From Virgibacillus_P tibetensis (GTDB taxonomy: Bacteria > Bacillota > Bacilli > Bacillales > Amphibacillaceae): a stretch of 64,000 bases of DNA. The translations under genes were made by a program, and so were the position numbers. The notes under the pieces were generated by a model, which worked only from the letters and a program-made list of their open reading frames with translations, did no database searches and was not told where the DNA came from. The DNA lies in the NCBI RefSeq assembly GCF_036026595.1, contig NZ_JARZFX010000006.1, positions 124,001 to 188,000 of the forward strand, given 5' to 3'. Shown here piece by piece: positions 1 through 8,984 of the stretch (position 1 is the stretch's first letter; every line of letters begins with the position of its first letter).

Positions 1-1
1 A

Positions 2-31
2 ACCTTCGCCGTTGCTTATACACTATTCTAG
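2..31 (+). CDS. atpE: ATP synthase c subunit, C-terminal end (partial)
   Basis: The first bases read TFAVAYTLF followed by a TAG stop. Length, hydrophobicity and position directly before atpF fit the end of the second transmembrane helix of the c subunit, which makes the proton-carrying ring. Only nine codons are inside the window, so the call rests mainly on operon order. Confidence 0.5.
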   Translation, partial: TFAVAYTLF

Positions 32-89
32 TAAAAAAATTAATTATTATAATTGATGATCGCTAATGAAAGTGAAAGGAGTGAATTAT

Positions 90-617
90 GTGCAAGCATT
101 CACCGAATATTCGATGATATACGCAGTACTTGGTGGTTTTCGTGTTGGCGATATGTTAATGCAATTGTTCTTCTTTATTGTATTGCTCTTATTAGTGAAG
201 AAGTTCGCATGGGGCCCAGTAATGAACATGATGGAGAAGCGTGAGAATTACGTTGCAGATGAAATAGAAGCTGCAGAGAAAAGCCGTGTCGAAGCAGAGA
301 AGACTTCTAAAGAAGCATTCGAACAGCTCCAACAGACGAAAAAAGAAGCACAACAAATAATTGAGGATGCAAAAAATGCTGGTGTCAGACAGGAACAGGA
401 TATTGTTCAGTCTGCCCGTGCTGAAGCGGACCGCATTAAAGTAGCAGCTCAAGCTGACATACAGAACGAGAAAGAAAAAGCACTTCAAGCGTTACAAGAT
501 AAAGTGGCATCACTATCTGTGCTTATTGCCAGTAAAGTTATTGAGAAAGAAATTAGTGCACAGGATCAAGAGAAGTTGATCAATGATTACATCAAAGAGG
601 TAGGAGAAGAGCTATGA
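90..617 (+). CDS. atpF: F0F1 ATP synthase subunit b
   Basis: Peripheral stalk subunit of the ATP synthase, anchoring F1 to the membrane. One N-terminal membrane helix (LFFFIVLLLLV region) is followed by the conserved KKFAWGPV stretch and a long charged coiled coil rich in Glu, Lys, Ala and Gln. An ATG lies upstream at 66, but the GTG at 90 has AAAGGAG eight bases before it and gives 175 residues, close to the family length of about 170, so I prefer GTG. Its end overlaps atpH by four bases (ATGA), indicating coupled translation. Confidence 0.95.
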   Translation: MQAFTEYSMIYAVLGGFRVGDMLMQLFFFIVLLLLVKKFAWGPVMNMMEKRENYVADEIEAAEKSRVEAEKTSKEAFEQLQQTKKEAQQIIEDAKNAGVRQEQDIVQSARAEADRIKVAAQADIQNEKEKALQALQDKVASLSVLIASKVIEKEISAQDQEKLINDYIKEVGEEL

Positions 618-1159
618 GTGAAGCAGTAGTTGCTAAACGTTATGCAGACGCTCTTTTCCAACTTGGAAGCGAAAAAGCTGTTCTGGAACAATTCGTTGAA
701 GAGCTCCAGGTAGTGAAAGAAGTATTTCAAACAAATGCAAATTTATATACATTCCTAAAGCATCCTCGTGTTAATAATGCGAAAAAGAAACAGTTCCTGG
801 AAGAAGTGTTTCAAGGTCTGCAGACAGATGTCGTAAATACATTGAAGTTACTTGTAGAACGCCATCGTGTTGAGATCACTCCATCCATTATTGATCATTT
901 TCTTCAACTAGTGAATGATGCAAAAGGAATTGCAGAAGCAACAGTATATTCTGTTCGTGAACTATCGGATTCGGAAAGACAGGAGCTAGAAATTTCTTTT
1001 GCCAAGCGTTTTAACAAAAGAAAAATCCAGCTGACAAACATAGTCGATCCTTCCATTATAGGTGGAATCAAAATCCGCATGGGTAACTCGATTTATGACG
1101 GTTCTGTTAGTGGAAAACTAAAAAGAATCGAAAGGAATATTGTAACTGCAAACAAATGA
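614..1159 (+). CDS. atpH: F0F1 ATP synthase subunit delta
   Basis: The delta subunit links the top of F1 to the b-dimer stalk. The 181-residue protein has the typical start AVAKRYADALFQ with a helical N-terminal domain, and the conserved C-terminal region around IIGGIKIRMGNSIYDGSVSGKL. It overlaps atpF by four bases and lies 18 bases before atpA, all in the same operon. Confidence 0.97.
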   Translation: MSEAVVAKRYADALFQLGSEKAVLEQFVEELQVVKEVFQTNANLYTFLKHPRVNNAKKKQFLEEVFQGLQTDVVNTLKLLVERHRVEITPSIIDHFLQLVNDAKGIAEATVYSVRELSDSERQELEISFAKRFNKRKIQLTNIVDPSIIGGIKIRMGNSIYDGSVSGKLKRIERNIVTANK

Positions 1160-1177
1160 CGATAGGGGTGAAATGGT

Positions 1178-2689
1178 ATGAGCATCAAAGCTGAAGAAAT
1201 TAGCAAGCTGATTAAGCAGCAAATCGAAACATTCGATTCAGATATTGAAGTAAGTGATGTCGGCACAGTTATTGAAATTGGGGACGGTATCGCACGTGCT
1301 CACGGTCTTGATAATGTAATGGCCGGAGAGCTTGTTGAGTTTGCAAATGGCGTTATGGGTATGGCACAAAACCTGGAAGAAAGCAACGTAGGTATCGTTA
1401 TTCTGGGACCATATACAGAGATTAAAGAAGGCGATGAAGTTCGTCGCACAGGACGTATCATGCAAGTACCAGTTGGGGAAGAAATGATTGGACGTGTTGT
1501 TAACCCACTTGGACAGCCAATTGATGGTAAAGGACCAGCTGAAACGACAAAGTCTCGTCCAATTGAGTCTGGAGCACCAGGGGTTATGGATCGTAAATCA
1601 GTTGATGAGCCATTACAAACTGGTATTAAGGCGATTGACGCACTTGTTCCAATCGGTCGTGGACAGCGTGAGCTTATTATCGGTGACCGTCAGACTGGTA
1701 AAACAACTGTAGCGGTTGATGCGATTCTAAATCAGGCAGATCAGGACATGATTTGTATTTACGTAGCAATCGGCCAAAAAGAATCAACGGTAAGAAATAC
1801 TGTTGAAACATTCCGTCGTTACGGTGCATTGGATTACACAATTGTTGTATCCGCAGGTGCATCAGATCCGGCACCATTATTGTACCTGGCTCCATATGCA
1901 GGTGTAACAATGGGTGAGGAATTTATGTATAACGGGAAACATGTACTTGTTGTATACGATGACCTATCCAAGCAGGCAGCAGCTTATCGTGAGCTTTCCT
2001 TGCTATTACGTCGTCCTCCAGGTCGTGAAGCATTCCCAGGGGATGTATTCTACTTGCACTCCCGTTTACTGGAACGTGCAGCAAAATTAAGTGACGCATT
2101 AGGTGGCGGTTCATTAACTGCTTTACCATTCGTTGAAACACAAGCAGGCGATATTTCTGCATATATCCCAACAAACGTAATCTCAATCACTGATGGACAG
2201 ATCTTCCTGCAATCTGATCTATTCTTCTCAGGGGTTCGACCAGCGATTAACGCAGGACTTTCCGTATCACGTGTTGGTGGTTCTGCCCAAATTAAAGCAA
2301 TGAAAAAAGTAGCAGGTACACTGCGTTTGGATCTTGCCTCATTCCGTGAGCTTGAAGCATTCTCACAATTTGGTTCAGATCTTGATAAAGCAACACAAGC
2401 GAAGCTTAACCGTGGTGCACGTACTGTAGAAGTACTTAAACAAGGGTTGCATAAACCATTAGTTGTTGAAAAACAAGTTATGATTATTTATGCACTAACT
2501 AAAGGCTTCCTGGACGACATCGCTTTAGAAGATATTACCCGTTTTGAAAGTGAACTTCATATGTGGTTGGACAGTAACCGCAAAGAATTACTAAATTCAA
2601 TCAGAGATACTGGTAACCTTCCAGAAGCTGATTTAATGAATGATGCAATTAACACATTTAAGAAAACATTCTTACCTACAGAAAAGTAA
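1178..2689 (+). CDS. atpA: F0F1 ATP synthase subunit alpha
   Basis: Regulatory nucleotide-binding subunit of the F1 hexamer. The 503-residue length is normal. The N-terminal beta barrel is followed by the P-loop GDRQTGKT at residues 169-176, the LLLRRPPGREAFPGDVFYLH block and the PAINAGLSVSRVGGSAQ signature near residue 365. A ribosome site (GGGGTG) precedes the ATG. The next gene, atpG, is separated by about 250 bases holding a dispersed repeat, which is unusual for this operon. Confidence 0.99.
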   Translation: MSIKAEEISKLIKQQIETFDSDIEVSDVGTVIEIGDGIARAHGLDNVMAGELVEFANGVMGMAQNLEESNVGIVILGPYTEIKEGDEVRRTGRIMQVPVGEEMIGRVVNPLGQPIDGKGPAETTKSRPIESGAPGVMDRKSVDEPLQTGIKAIDALVPIGRGQRELIIGDRQTGKTTVAVDAILNQADQDMICIYVAIGQKESTVRNTVETFRRYGALDYTIVVSAGASDPAPLLYLAPYAGVTMGEEFMYNGKHVLVVYDDLSKQAAAYRELSLLLRRPPGREAFPGDVFYLHSRLLERAAKLSDALGGGSLTALPFVETQAGDISAYIPTNVISITDGQIFLQSDLFFSGVRPAINAGLSVSRVGGSAQIKAMKKVAGTLRLDLASFRELEAFSQFGSDLDKATQAKLNRGARTVEVLKQGLHKPLVVEKQVMIIYALTKGFLDDIALEDITRFESELHMWLDSNRKELLNSIRDTGNLPEADLMNDAINTFKKTFLPTEK

Positions 2690-2898
2690 GAACAAAAGCG
2701 AAAGGCGACTGGTTAGTGTCGTAAAGACTGCGCCCGCGCATCGCGGGTGGTTCGATGTCACCGAGAAAAAGCGGTTTATTTAATCGAACATCCCCTCCAG
2801 TTCAAGATAAAGGAATTCTGAAAGAGGTTTTCTTTCAGGGCGTCACTTATCGAAGATACAGGGTAGGAAGTCTTCTGGACACCAGAAGCTGGACGTGG
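2690..2898 (-). repeat. Dispersed modular repeat, copy C, inside the atp operon
   Basis: Read on the minus strand this element begins with CCACGTCCAGC, continues through AGACTTCC, and ends with CGCTTTTGTTC. The same end blocks in the same order bound two copies near the gas vesicle genes (33982-34232 and 35398-35515). The interior differs between copies; here it holds a GC-rich hairpin (GCCCGCGCATCGCGGGT) and an AGAGGTTTTCTTTC region. It fills the gap between atpA and atpG and must be transcribed in the ATP synthase mRNA. No coding capacity is evident. Confidence 0.65.
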
Positions 2899-2940
2899 GT
2901 GAGGAGCACTTAGCCTTTTGAGGAAAGGATGGTGAAAAGC

Positions 2941-3801
2941 TTGGCGTCACTAAGAGATATTAAAGGTCGAATTGATTCGACGAAAAAAACAAAACAAATT
3001 ACAAAGGCAATGGAAATGGTATCTGCTTCGAAAATGAGTAAAGCAGAACAGAATGCAAAGGCATTTGTACCATACAGTGACAAAATCCAGGAAGTTGTAG
3101 CAAGTATTGCTAACAATAATATGGATGTTAGTCATCCAATGCTGAGTAAACGTGACGTTAAAAAAACCGGCTACCTTGTGATAACCTCAGATCGAGGTTT
3201 AGCAGGTGCATATAACAGCAGTATATTAAGACATCTATACCAAACGATTCAACAGCGTCATACATCACCTGATGAATACACTGTAATTGCAATAGGGCGT
3301 ATGGGCTTTGAGTTCTGCAGAAAGCGTGATATTCCAGTAGCTAAGAGTATCTTGGGTCTGGGAGATCAGCCGAATTTTGCTGAAATTAAAGAACTGGCTT
3401 CAGAGACGGTACAAATGTATATTGATGAGGAAATTGACGAATTGAACATTTTCTACAATCATTATATAAGCGCCATTTCACAAGAAGTAACTACAAAAAA
3501 ATTGCTGCCTATTACAAATATAGAATCAATGAGTGGATCAACCAGCCAATACGAATACGAACCGGATCAAGAGCAGATTATGGAAGTTCTCTTACCACAA
3601 TATGCTGAAAGCTTGATTTATGGGGCATTACTTGACGGTAAAGCAAGTGAGCATGCTGCACGTATGACGGCAATGAGAAGTGCGACAGATAATGCAGATG
3701 ACCTGATCGGTGACTTGACATTGTCTTATAACCGCGCACGTCAAGCGGCTATTACACAGGAAATTACGGAAATTATTGGTGGAGTAGCTGCACAGGAGTA
3801 G
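2941..3801 (+). CDS. atpG: F0F1 ATP synthase subunit gamma
   Basis: The gamma subunit is the rotating central shaft of F1. The protein has the typical N-terminal coiled coil (ASLRDIKGRI, TKQITKAMEMVS) and the C-terminal partner helix (MTAMRSATDNADDLI, SYNRARQAAITQEITEIIGG). Homologues usually start MASLRDIK, so I place the start at TTG 2941, giving 286 residues; an in-frame ATG at 2929 would add four residues. AAAGGAT lies at a workable distance for either start. Confidence 0.97.
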   Translation: MASLRDIKGRIDSTKKTKQITKAMEMVSASKMSKAEQNAKAFVPYSDKIQEVVASIANNNMDVSHPMLSKRDVKKTGYLVITSDRGLAGAYNSSILRHLYQTIQQRHTSPDEYTVIAIGRMGFEFCRKRDIPVAKSILGLGDQPNFAEIKELASETVQMYIDEEIDELNIFYNHYISAISQEVTTKKLLPITNIESMSGSTSQYEYEPDQEQIMEVLLPQYAESLIYGALLDGKASEHAARMTAMRSATDNADDLIGDLTLSYNRARQAAITQEITEIIGGVAAQE

Positions 3802-3841
3802 CTCTCCCGCCATTTTTGAAAGTTAGTTAGGAGGGAAACCG

Positions 3842-5254
3842 ATGAGCAAAGGACACGTTACACAAGTAATGGGACCTGTCGTTGACGTAAAATTCGAAGA
3901 CGGACAGCTTCCAGAAATTTATCATGCTTTAACACTCCAAATCGAGTCTGAAGATCAGTCGAAGGCAACCATCAGTCTTACATTGGAAGTTGCACTTCAT
4001 CTGGGTGACAATAGTGTACGTACGATTGCGATGTCATCAACAGATGGCGTTAAGCGTGGTATGGCAGTTGAAAATACAAGAAGCGCGATATCTGTTCCAG
4101 TAGGTGAAGTTACACTTGGTCGAGTTTTCAACGTACTTGGTGAAAATATCGATCTGGATGAGCCATTAGCTGCAGATACACGTAAAGATCCAATTCACCG
4201 TGAATCTCCAAAGTTCGAAAACCTATCTACAGAGACTGAAATTCTTGAAACAGGAATTAAAGTAGTAGACTTATTAGCGCCATACATTAAAGGTGGTAAA
4301 ATTGGTTTATTCGGTGGAGCTGGTGTTGGTAAAACAGTACTAATTCAGGAATTAATTAACAACATTGCTCAAGAGCATGGAGGACTTTCCGTATTCGCCG
4401 GTGTTGGTGAACGTACACGTGAAGGTAATGACCTTTACTATGAAATGAAAGACTCTGGAGTTATTGCTAAAACAGCGATGGTATTTGGTCAAATGAATGA
4501 GCCACCTGGAGCACGTATGCGTGTTGCATTAACTGGCTTGACAATGGCTGAGTATTTCCGTGATGAGCAAGGCGCGGACGTATTGTTCTTCGTTGATAAC
4601 ATTTACCGTTTCACACAAGCAGGTTCTGAGGTATCAGCACTTCTTGGCCGCATGCCGTCTGCTGTTGGTTACCAGCCGACACTTGCAACGGAAATGGGTC
4701 AATTACAAGAGCGGATCACATCAACAGATAAAGGTTCAGTAACATCTATTCAGGCTATTTATGTGCCTGCCGATGACTACACTGACCCAGCACCAGCAAC
4801 AACTTTCGCTCACTTAGATGCAACAACAAACCTGGATCGTAAGCTATCAGAGCAAGGAATCTATCCTGCTGTGGATCCTTTAGCATCCACATCAAGAGCG
4901 TTAGATCCTGAAGTTGTAGGTGACGATCACTATCAAGTTGCACTTGAAGTACAGCGTACGCTTCAACGCTATAAGGAATTACAGGATATTATTGCAATTC
5001 TGGGTATGGACGAGCTTGGTGACGAGGATAAACTTATTGTTTCCCGTGCACGCCGTGTTCAATTCTTCCTGTCTCAAAACTTCCACGTAGCAGAACAATT
5101 TACTGGTCAAAAGGGATCGTATGTACCTGTTAAAGAAACAGTTGAAGGATTCAAGGAAATTCTGGCTGGTAAATATGATGACTTACCTGAGGATGCATTC
5201 CGTCTGGTAGGCCGTATCGAAGATGTAGTTCAAAAAGCAAAAAGCATGGAATAA
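3842..5254 (+). CDS. atpD: F0F1 ATP synthase subunit beta
   Basis: Catalytic subunit making ATP from ADP and phosphate. The P-loop GGAGVGKT lies at residues 148-155, followed by GERTREGNDLY and the SALLGRMPSAVGYQPTLATE block. The DNIFRF motif reads DNIYRF here, a conservative change. Length (470) is normal. A strong GGAGGG site precedes the ATG. Confidence 0.99.
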   Translation: MSKGHVTQVMGPVVDVKFEDGQLPEIYHALTLQIESEDQSKATISLTLEVALHLGDNSVRTIAMSSTDGVKRGMAVENTRSAISVPVGEVTLGRVFNVLGENIDLDEPLAADTRKDPIHRESPKFENLSTETEILETGIKVVDLLAPYIKGGKIGLFGGAGVGKTVLIQELINNIAQEHGGLSVFAGVGERTREGNDLYYEMKDSGVIAKTAMVFGQMNEPPGARMRVALTGLTMAEYFRDEQGADVLFFVDNIYRFTQAGSEVSALLGRMPSAVGYQPTLATEMGQLQERITSTDKGSVTSIQAIYVPADDYTDPAPATTFAHLDATTNLDRKLSEQGIYPAVDPLASTSRALDPEVVGDDHYQVALEVQRTLQRYKELQDIIAILGMDELGDEDKLIVSRARRVQFFLSQNFHVAEQFTGQKGSYVPVKETVEGFKEILAGKYDDLPEDAFRLVGRIEDVVQKAKSME

Positions 5255-5360
5255 TAAACATACGGTAGAAGTTTCCGGATAAAGGTTAAGTAGTAACCAT
5301 AGATTGTCTATAGCATGTTCAAATGACGGCATATCTTTTATGGTTACTTCATACCAGTCT

Positions 5361-5378
5361 AAGGAGGGGTTACACCTG
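5361..5378 (+). promoter_or_regulatory. Strong ribosome site deciding a CTG start for atpC
   Basis: AAGGAGGGG at 5361-5369 is followed by six bases and CTG. No ATG, GTG or TTG lies at a usable distance in frame, and homology begins exactly at this codon. Confidence 0.7.
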
Positions 5379-5771
5379 AAAACACTAACTGTGAGTGTTG
5401 TTACTCCTGATGGTCCAGTATTGGAAGACAGCTTTGAAATGGTTAGCTGTAAAGCAGAAAGTGGAGAACTTGGAATACTGCCAGGTCATATTCCACTTGT
5501 CGCTCCATTAACGATCAGCTCGGTTCGCTTGAAACGGGATGATAATGTGGAAAGACTTGCTGTAAGCGGTGGATTCATGGAGGTAAGGCCAGATAAAGTT
5601 ACAATTTTAGCTCAATCTGCAGAAAAACCTACTGATATTAATGTGGAACGTGCCAAAGAAGCAAAGGCACGCGCAGAAGGCCGTCTCAGCTCTAAACAGG
5701 ACAATGTTGACTTCCAACGGGCAGAATTAGCACTCAAAAGAGCATTAAACCGCTTAAATGTCGGTAATTAG
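5376..5771 (+). CDS. atpC: F0F1 ATP synthase subunit epsilon, probable CTG start
   Basis: The epsilon subunit joins the rotor and regulates ATP hydrolysis. An N-terminal beta sandwich (SVVTPDGPV, AESGELGILPGHIPLVAPL) is followed by two C-terminal helices. Homologues begin MKTxxVxIVTPDG, which aligns with a CTG at 5376; AAGGAGGGG ends six bases before it. Starting there gives 131 residues, the family size. An upstream ATG at 5304 would add 24 unconserved residues and has no good ribosome site. A rho-independent terminator follows. Confidence 0.93.
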   Translation: MKTLTVSVVTPDGPVLEDSFEMVSCKAESGELGILPGHIPLVAPLTISSVRLKRDDNVERLAVSGGFMEVRPDKVTILAQSAEKPTDINVERAKEAKARAEGRLSSKQDNVDFQRAELALKRALNRLNVGN

Positions 5772-5780
5772 CAAACAGAC

Positions 5781-5818
5781 AAAATCTCTTATGACAATAT
5801 GTTGTAAGAGATTTTTTA
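5781..5818 (+). terminator. Terminator of the atp operon
   Basis: AAAATCTCTTA pairs with TGTAAGAGATTTT around a short loop and runs into a T tract. It lies 10 bases after the atpC stop. Confidence 0.85.
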
Positions 5819-6326
5819 ATGGATCTAAAATAGTTGCTTTCTGTGTCGATATTTCCCGGGAAATGGGAAGTCAGTTTTGCTAATTTCGTGCTAATTCTCA
5901 TACAAAAAGATTTTTGTAGGATGTAGCAGTATGAAGGAGATTGATGTATATATAGTTTTAATTAGGCTCGCTTCTAAAGTATTCAATCTTAATTGGTAAT
6001 TTATATATACATGTGACGTAATTTAGTGTGACTTCCTCCAATCCTTTAGTAGATGAGCGCTAATCCAGTACTGTGAAATGCGAAGTATGCTTCCGGAGCG
6101 AATTCAAGCACTAAATCTTCATTAGAAAGAGAAAAAGCCCTACGTAAGATAACTTTCACTGTGTGGCAGTTTAAATCATTAGCAACAAATTATGCGAATA
6201 AAGTCTTAAAACGAACGGATAGTAGATTCTGCAATAACTTTACTCTGCAATAACAGCAATCCATTGACTTTTCACACTGGAAATGGCAAAGTTACTAGTA
6301 GCAAAACAAATAGTAAGGTGGTTCTT
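5819..6326. other. Non-coding stretch between atpC and ywzB
   Basis: About 500 bases without a credible gene. It holds a perfect 14-base palindrome (ATTTCCCGGGAAAT, 5851-5864) and a small hairpin (TACAAAAA/TTTTTGTA, 5901-5918). I see no convincing promoter or small gene. Confidence 0.6.
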
Positions 6327-6557
6327 ATGTTTTCAATTGGACAATTAGCATTAGTAAGTATGATATCCCATTTATTATTTATTTATATAACATGGCGGGT
6401 AGTTCTGACGATAAACTTTGACCCGATAATACGAAAAGGACGAGCAACAGAAGCAAGAATACTTTTGTTATTCGTAACCATCGTTATAGGTACAGGTGTA
6501 AGTAGATTTTTCCTCGATTTTATGCAATGGTCAAGAGATATTATGTTTCTTTTCTAG
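6327..6557 (+). CDS. ywzB: DUF1146 small membrane protein (YwzB family)
   Basis: A 76-residue protein with two hydrophobic segments (LALVSMISHLLFIYITWRVV and ILLLFVTIVIGTGVSRFFL) separated by a basic loop, as in the DUF1146/YwzB family. In Bacillus the family member lies between the atp operon and murAA, as here. The ATG at 6327 follows AAGGTGG and starts at the conserved hydrophobic segment; the open frame extends upstream without homology. Function unknown. Confidence 0.9.
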   Translation: MFSIGQLALVSMISHLLFIYITWRVVLTINFDPIIRKGRATEARILLLFVTIVIGTGVSRFFLDFMQWSRDIMFLF

Positions 6558-6617
6558 GCTGAAGCCAGTATAGCGAGCAATCTATTATTTTGTCACAATT
6601 TGTTCAGTATGTAATAT

Positions 6618-6667
6618 AATCCCCTAGTTCATACTATAGATATTATAGTCGGAACTGGGGGATTTTT
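6618..6667 (+). terminator. Hairpin after ywzB overlapping the ywmB ribosome site
   Basis: AATCCCCTAGTTC pairs with GAACTGGGGGATT and is followed by TTTTT, the form of a rho-independent terminator. Its right arm contains CTGGGGGA, the only ribosome site for the ywmB ATG at 6671, so the hairpin could both terminate transcription and mask translation of ywmB. Confidence 0.7.
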
Positions 6668-6670
6668 AAT

Positions 6671-7384
6671 ATGAGAAAAATGGTACTTATCATACTTTTA
6701 TTTTTAGTGATCACAACGGAAACGGTGGCCCAAGGCGCGGCATCGGATGAGATGATTGACTTAGCTGAATTTGCAACAGAAAGGGATCTGTTATTTGAAA
6801 ATTGGCAGGTTACATGGAAAGAAACAATTAGCAGGGAAAAAAGTGACGATATTATAAAAGATTTAAAAAATAGTCATTTAGTCACTATTACAAAAGAGAA
6901 GAACAGTATAAACTATTCCTTTAGGAACACCCTACTATCAGGAGATGTTTCCGAAACATATAATGTCGTTATGCCTAAAAATGAACAACATAATGCAGAG
7001 CTGATTGTAATTATTGAAGGGGAATTCTGGAACGAATCTATTAAAAAGGAGTACCTTACAGTAGTAGAATCAATAGAAAGGAAGTATTTTACTAAATCTG
7101 TTAAAAAGTTTGCTTGTCTCTCTGTAGGAGATAATGGTATAATGGATAGTGATAGTCTTTTAACTAATATAATAGAACATTTCAATATAGAACACATAAA
7201 TACACAATACGACACAGTTGAAAATTCTAGGGTTAAAAAAATAATTTACGGGTATATATCACTATGGAATCAACAAATCTCTATAGAGAAAGTACCACAA
7301 AATGTACAAATAGCTATTATTGAACAAGAATTAGGAGAGCGGACATACACAATTGGAACACCTATCCTAATAAATGAATATTAA
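6671..7384 (+). CDS. ywmB: YwmB-family secreted or anchored protein
   Basis: A 237-residue protein with an N-terminal hydrophobic signal sequence (VLIILLFLVITTETVAQG) followed by a soluble domain. Position between ywzB and murA and the motif SYRFRN-like region with later MPKNEQHNAELIVIIEGEFW fit the YwmB family, whose domain is described as TATA-box-binding-like in fold. Function is not known to me. Its ribosome site lies in the terminator-like hairpin just upstream. Confidence 0.8.
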   Translation: MRKMVLIILLFLVITTETVAQGAASDEMIDLAEFATERDLLFENWQVTWKETISREKSDDIIKDLKNSHLVTITKEKNSINYSFRNTLLSGDVSETYNVVMPKNEQHNAELIVIIEGEFWNESIKKEYLTVVESIERKYFTKSVKKFACLSVGDNGIMDSDSLLTNIIEHFNIEHINTQYDTVENSRVKKIIYGYISLWNQQISIEKVPQNVQIAIIEQELGERTYTIGTPILINEY

Positions 7385-7418
7385 TATTATGAAATTGGAT
7401 CTGAAGGAGATTTGAAAT

Positions 7419-8747
7419 ATGGATGAAATCATCGTAAGAGGCGGACACCAATTGAGTGGCACCGTTAGAGTAGAGGGTGCCAAAAATGCAGTACTTCCTG
7501 TCATTGCTGCAAGCCTTATTGCAAGTGAAGGGAAGAGTACGATTACAGACGTCCCCGAACTGGCTGATGTATACACTATAAATGAAGTTTTACGCAGTGT
7601 AAATGCAGAAGTGAAATTTGAAAATAATACAATATATGTAGATGCTTCAAATAAATTAAAAACAAAAGCACCTTTTGAATATGTACGAAAAATGCGCGCA
7701 TCTGTCTTGGTACTGGGTCCTTTACTGGCCCGCTATGGCCATGCAAATGTAGCGATGCCTGGAGGATGTGCCATTGGATCACGTCCTATCGACTTGCACT
7801 TAAAAGGCTTCGAAGCAATGGGAGCTGATGTTCATGTAGGAAATGGCTTTGTCGAAGTCAGTGTAGATGGTCGTCTTAAAGGTGCAAAGATTTATTTAGA
7901 TGTGCCAAGCGTAGGTGCTACTGAAAATATAATGATGGCAGCTGCATTAGCAGATGGTAAAACCATTATTGAAAATAGTGCTAAAGAGCCGGAAATTGTG
8001 GATTTAGCAAACTATTTAAATAAAATGGGTGCCAAAATTGTAGGTGCTGGAACAGAAACTATTCGTATTGAAGGTGTAGAAACATTGACTGGTGCAGAAC
8101 ATTCCATAATTCCTGACAGAGTTGAGGCAGGAACATTTATGGTTGCAGCTGCAATAACGGGTGGTAATGTTTTAATCGAAAATGCAGTAAGTGAGCATTT
8201 GCGTTCTGTTATTTCAAAGATGGAAGAAATGGGCGTTATTATTAAGGAAGAAGGGGAAGGGATTCGTGTCATCGGGCCTGAGCTACTGAAGGCTACTGAT
8301 ATTAAAACATTGCCGCATCCTGGATTCCCTACTGATATGCAATCACAGATGATGACATTAATGCTATGTGCACAAGGTACAAGTGTTATTACCGAAACGG
8401 TTTTTGAAAATCGCTTCATGCATGTGGAAGAATTTCGCCGTATGAATGCTAAAATGAAAATTGAGGGTCGCAGTGTGATTATTGAAGGTCCTAGTGAGCT
8501 ACAAGGAGCGGAAGTAGCTGCAACTGATCTTCGTGCTGCAGCTGCGCTTATACTGGCTGGCTTGAACGCTGAAGGGTATACGCGTGTTACAGAGTTGAAG
8601 CACTTAGATCGTGGTTATGTTGACCTGGCGGGTAAACTAGCTTCATTAGGGGCAGATATAGAGCGCGTAAATGAACAAGGCGATTCAATAAACCCTTTTG
8701 TACAAGTAGAATACGAGACTAATAAAGTCGTAGCTGAGTTTTCATAA
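7419..8747 (+). CDS. murA: UDP-N-acetylglucosamine 1-carboxyvinyltransferase
   Basis: First committed step of peptidoglycan synthesis: transfer of enolpyruvate from PEP to UDP-GlcNAc. The catalytic Cys117 is in MPGGCAIGSRPIDLH, the fosfomycin target loop. Other family marks are KNAVLPVIAASL near residue 22 and HPGFPTDMQSQMM near residue 300. The 442-residue length is slightly above the usual 420-440. Position matches B. subtilis murAA. A GGAGAT ribosome site precedes the ATG. Confidence 0.98.
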   Translation: MDEIIVRGGHQLSGTVRVEGAKNAVLPVIAASLIASEGKSTITDVPELADVYTINEVLRSVNAEVKFENNTIYVDASNKLKTKAPFEYVRKMRASVLVLGPLLARYGHANVAMPGGCAIGSRPIDLHLKGFEAMGADVHVGNGFVEVSVDGRLKGAKIYLDVPSVGATENIMMAAALADGKTIIENSAKEPEIVDLANYLNKMGAKIVGAGTETIRIEGVETLTGAEHSIIPDRVEAGTFMVAAAITGGNVLIENAVSEHLRSVISKMEEMGVIIKEEGEGIRVIGPELLKATDIKTLPHPGFPTDMQSQMMTLMLCAQGTSVITETVFENRFMHVEEFRRMNAKMKIEGRSVIIEGPSELQGAEVAATDLRAAAALILAGLNAEGYTRVTELKHLDRGYVDLAGKLASLGADIERVNEQGDSINPFVQVEYETNKVVAEFS

Positions 8748-8796
8748 GCTTAAATAACTGAAATGATTTTAAACTATAATTTTGTATTTACCAGTA

Positions 8797-8826
8797 ACAG
8801 ACAGGTCAAAAGACCTGTCTGTTTTT
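8797..8826 (+). terminator. Terminator of murA
   Basis: ACAGACAGGTC and GACCTGTCTGT form a perfect stem with a tiny loop, followed by TTTTT. Confidence 0.92.
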
Positions 8827-8984
8827 GTGTGCAAAATACTATCACCCCAGCTGTTTCTATTTTTAAAAAAATAGGGTCTTATTCAAAAATATTCGCCCAT
8901 AACAAGTAATATATATATATAAACTTAAATTTTCACTTTGTCACCGTGTATATCTATAGCAACAAATTATCCCATTATTTCATC

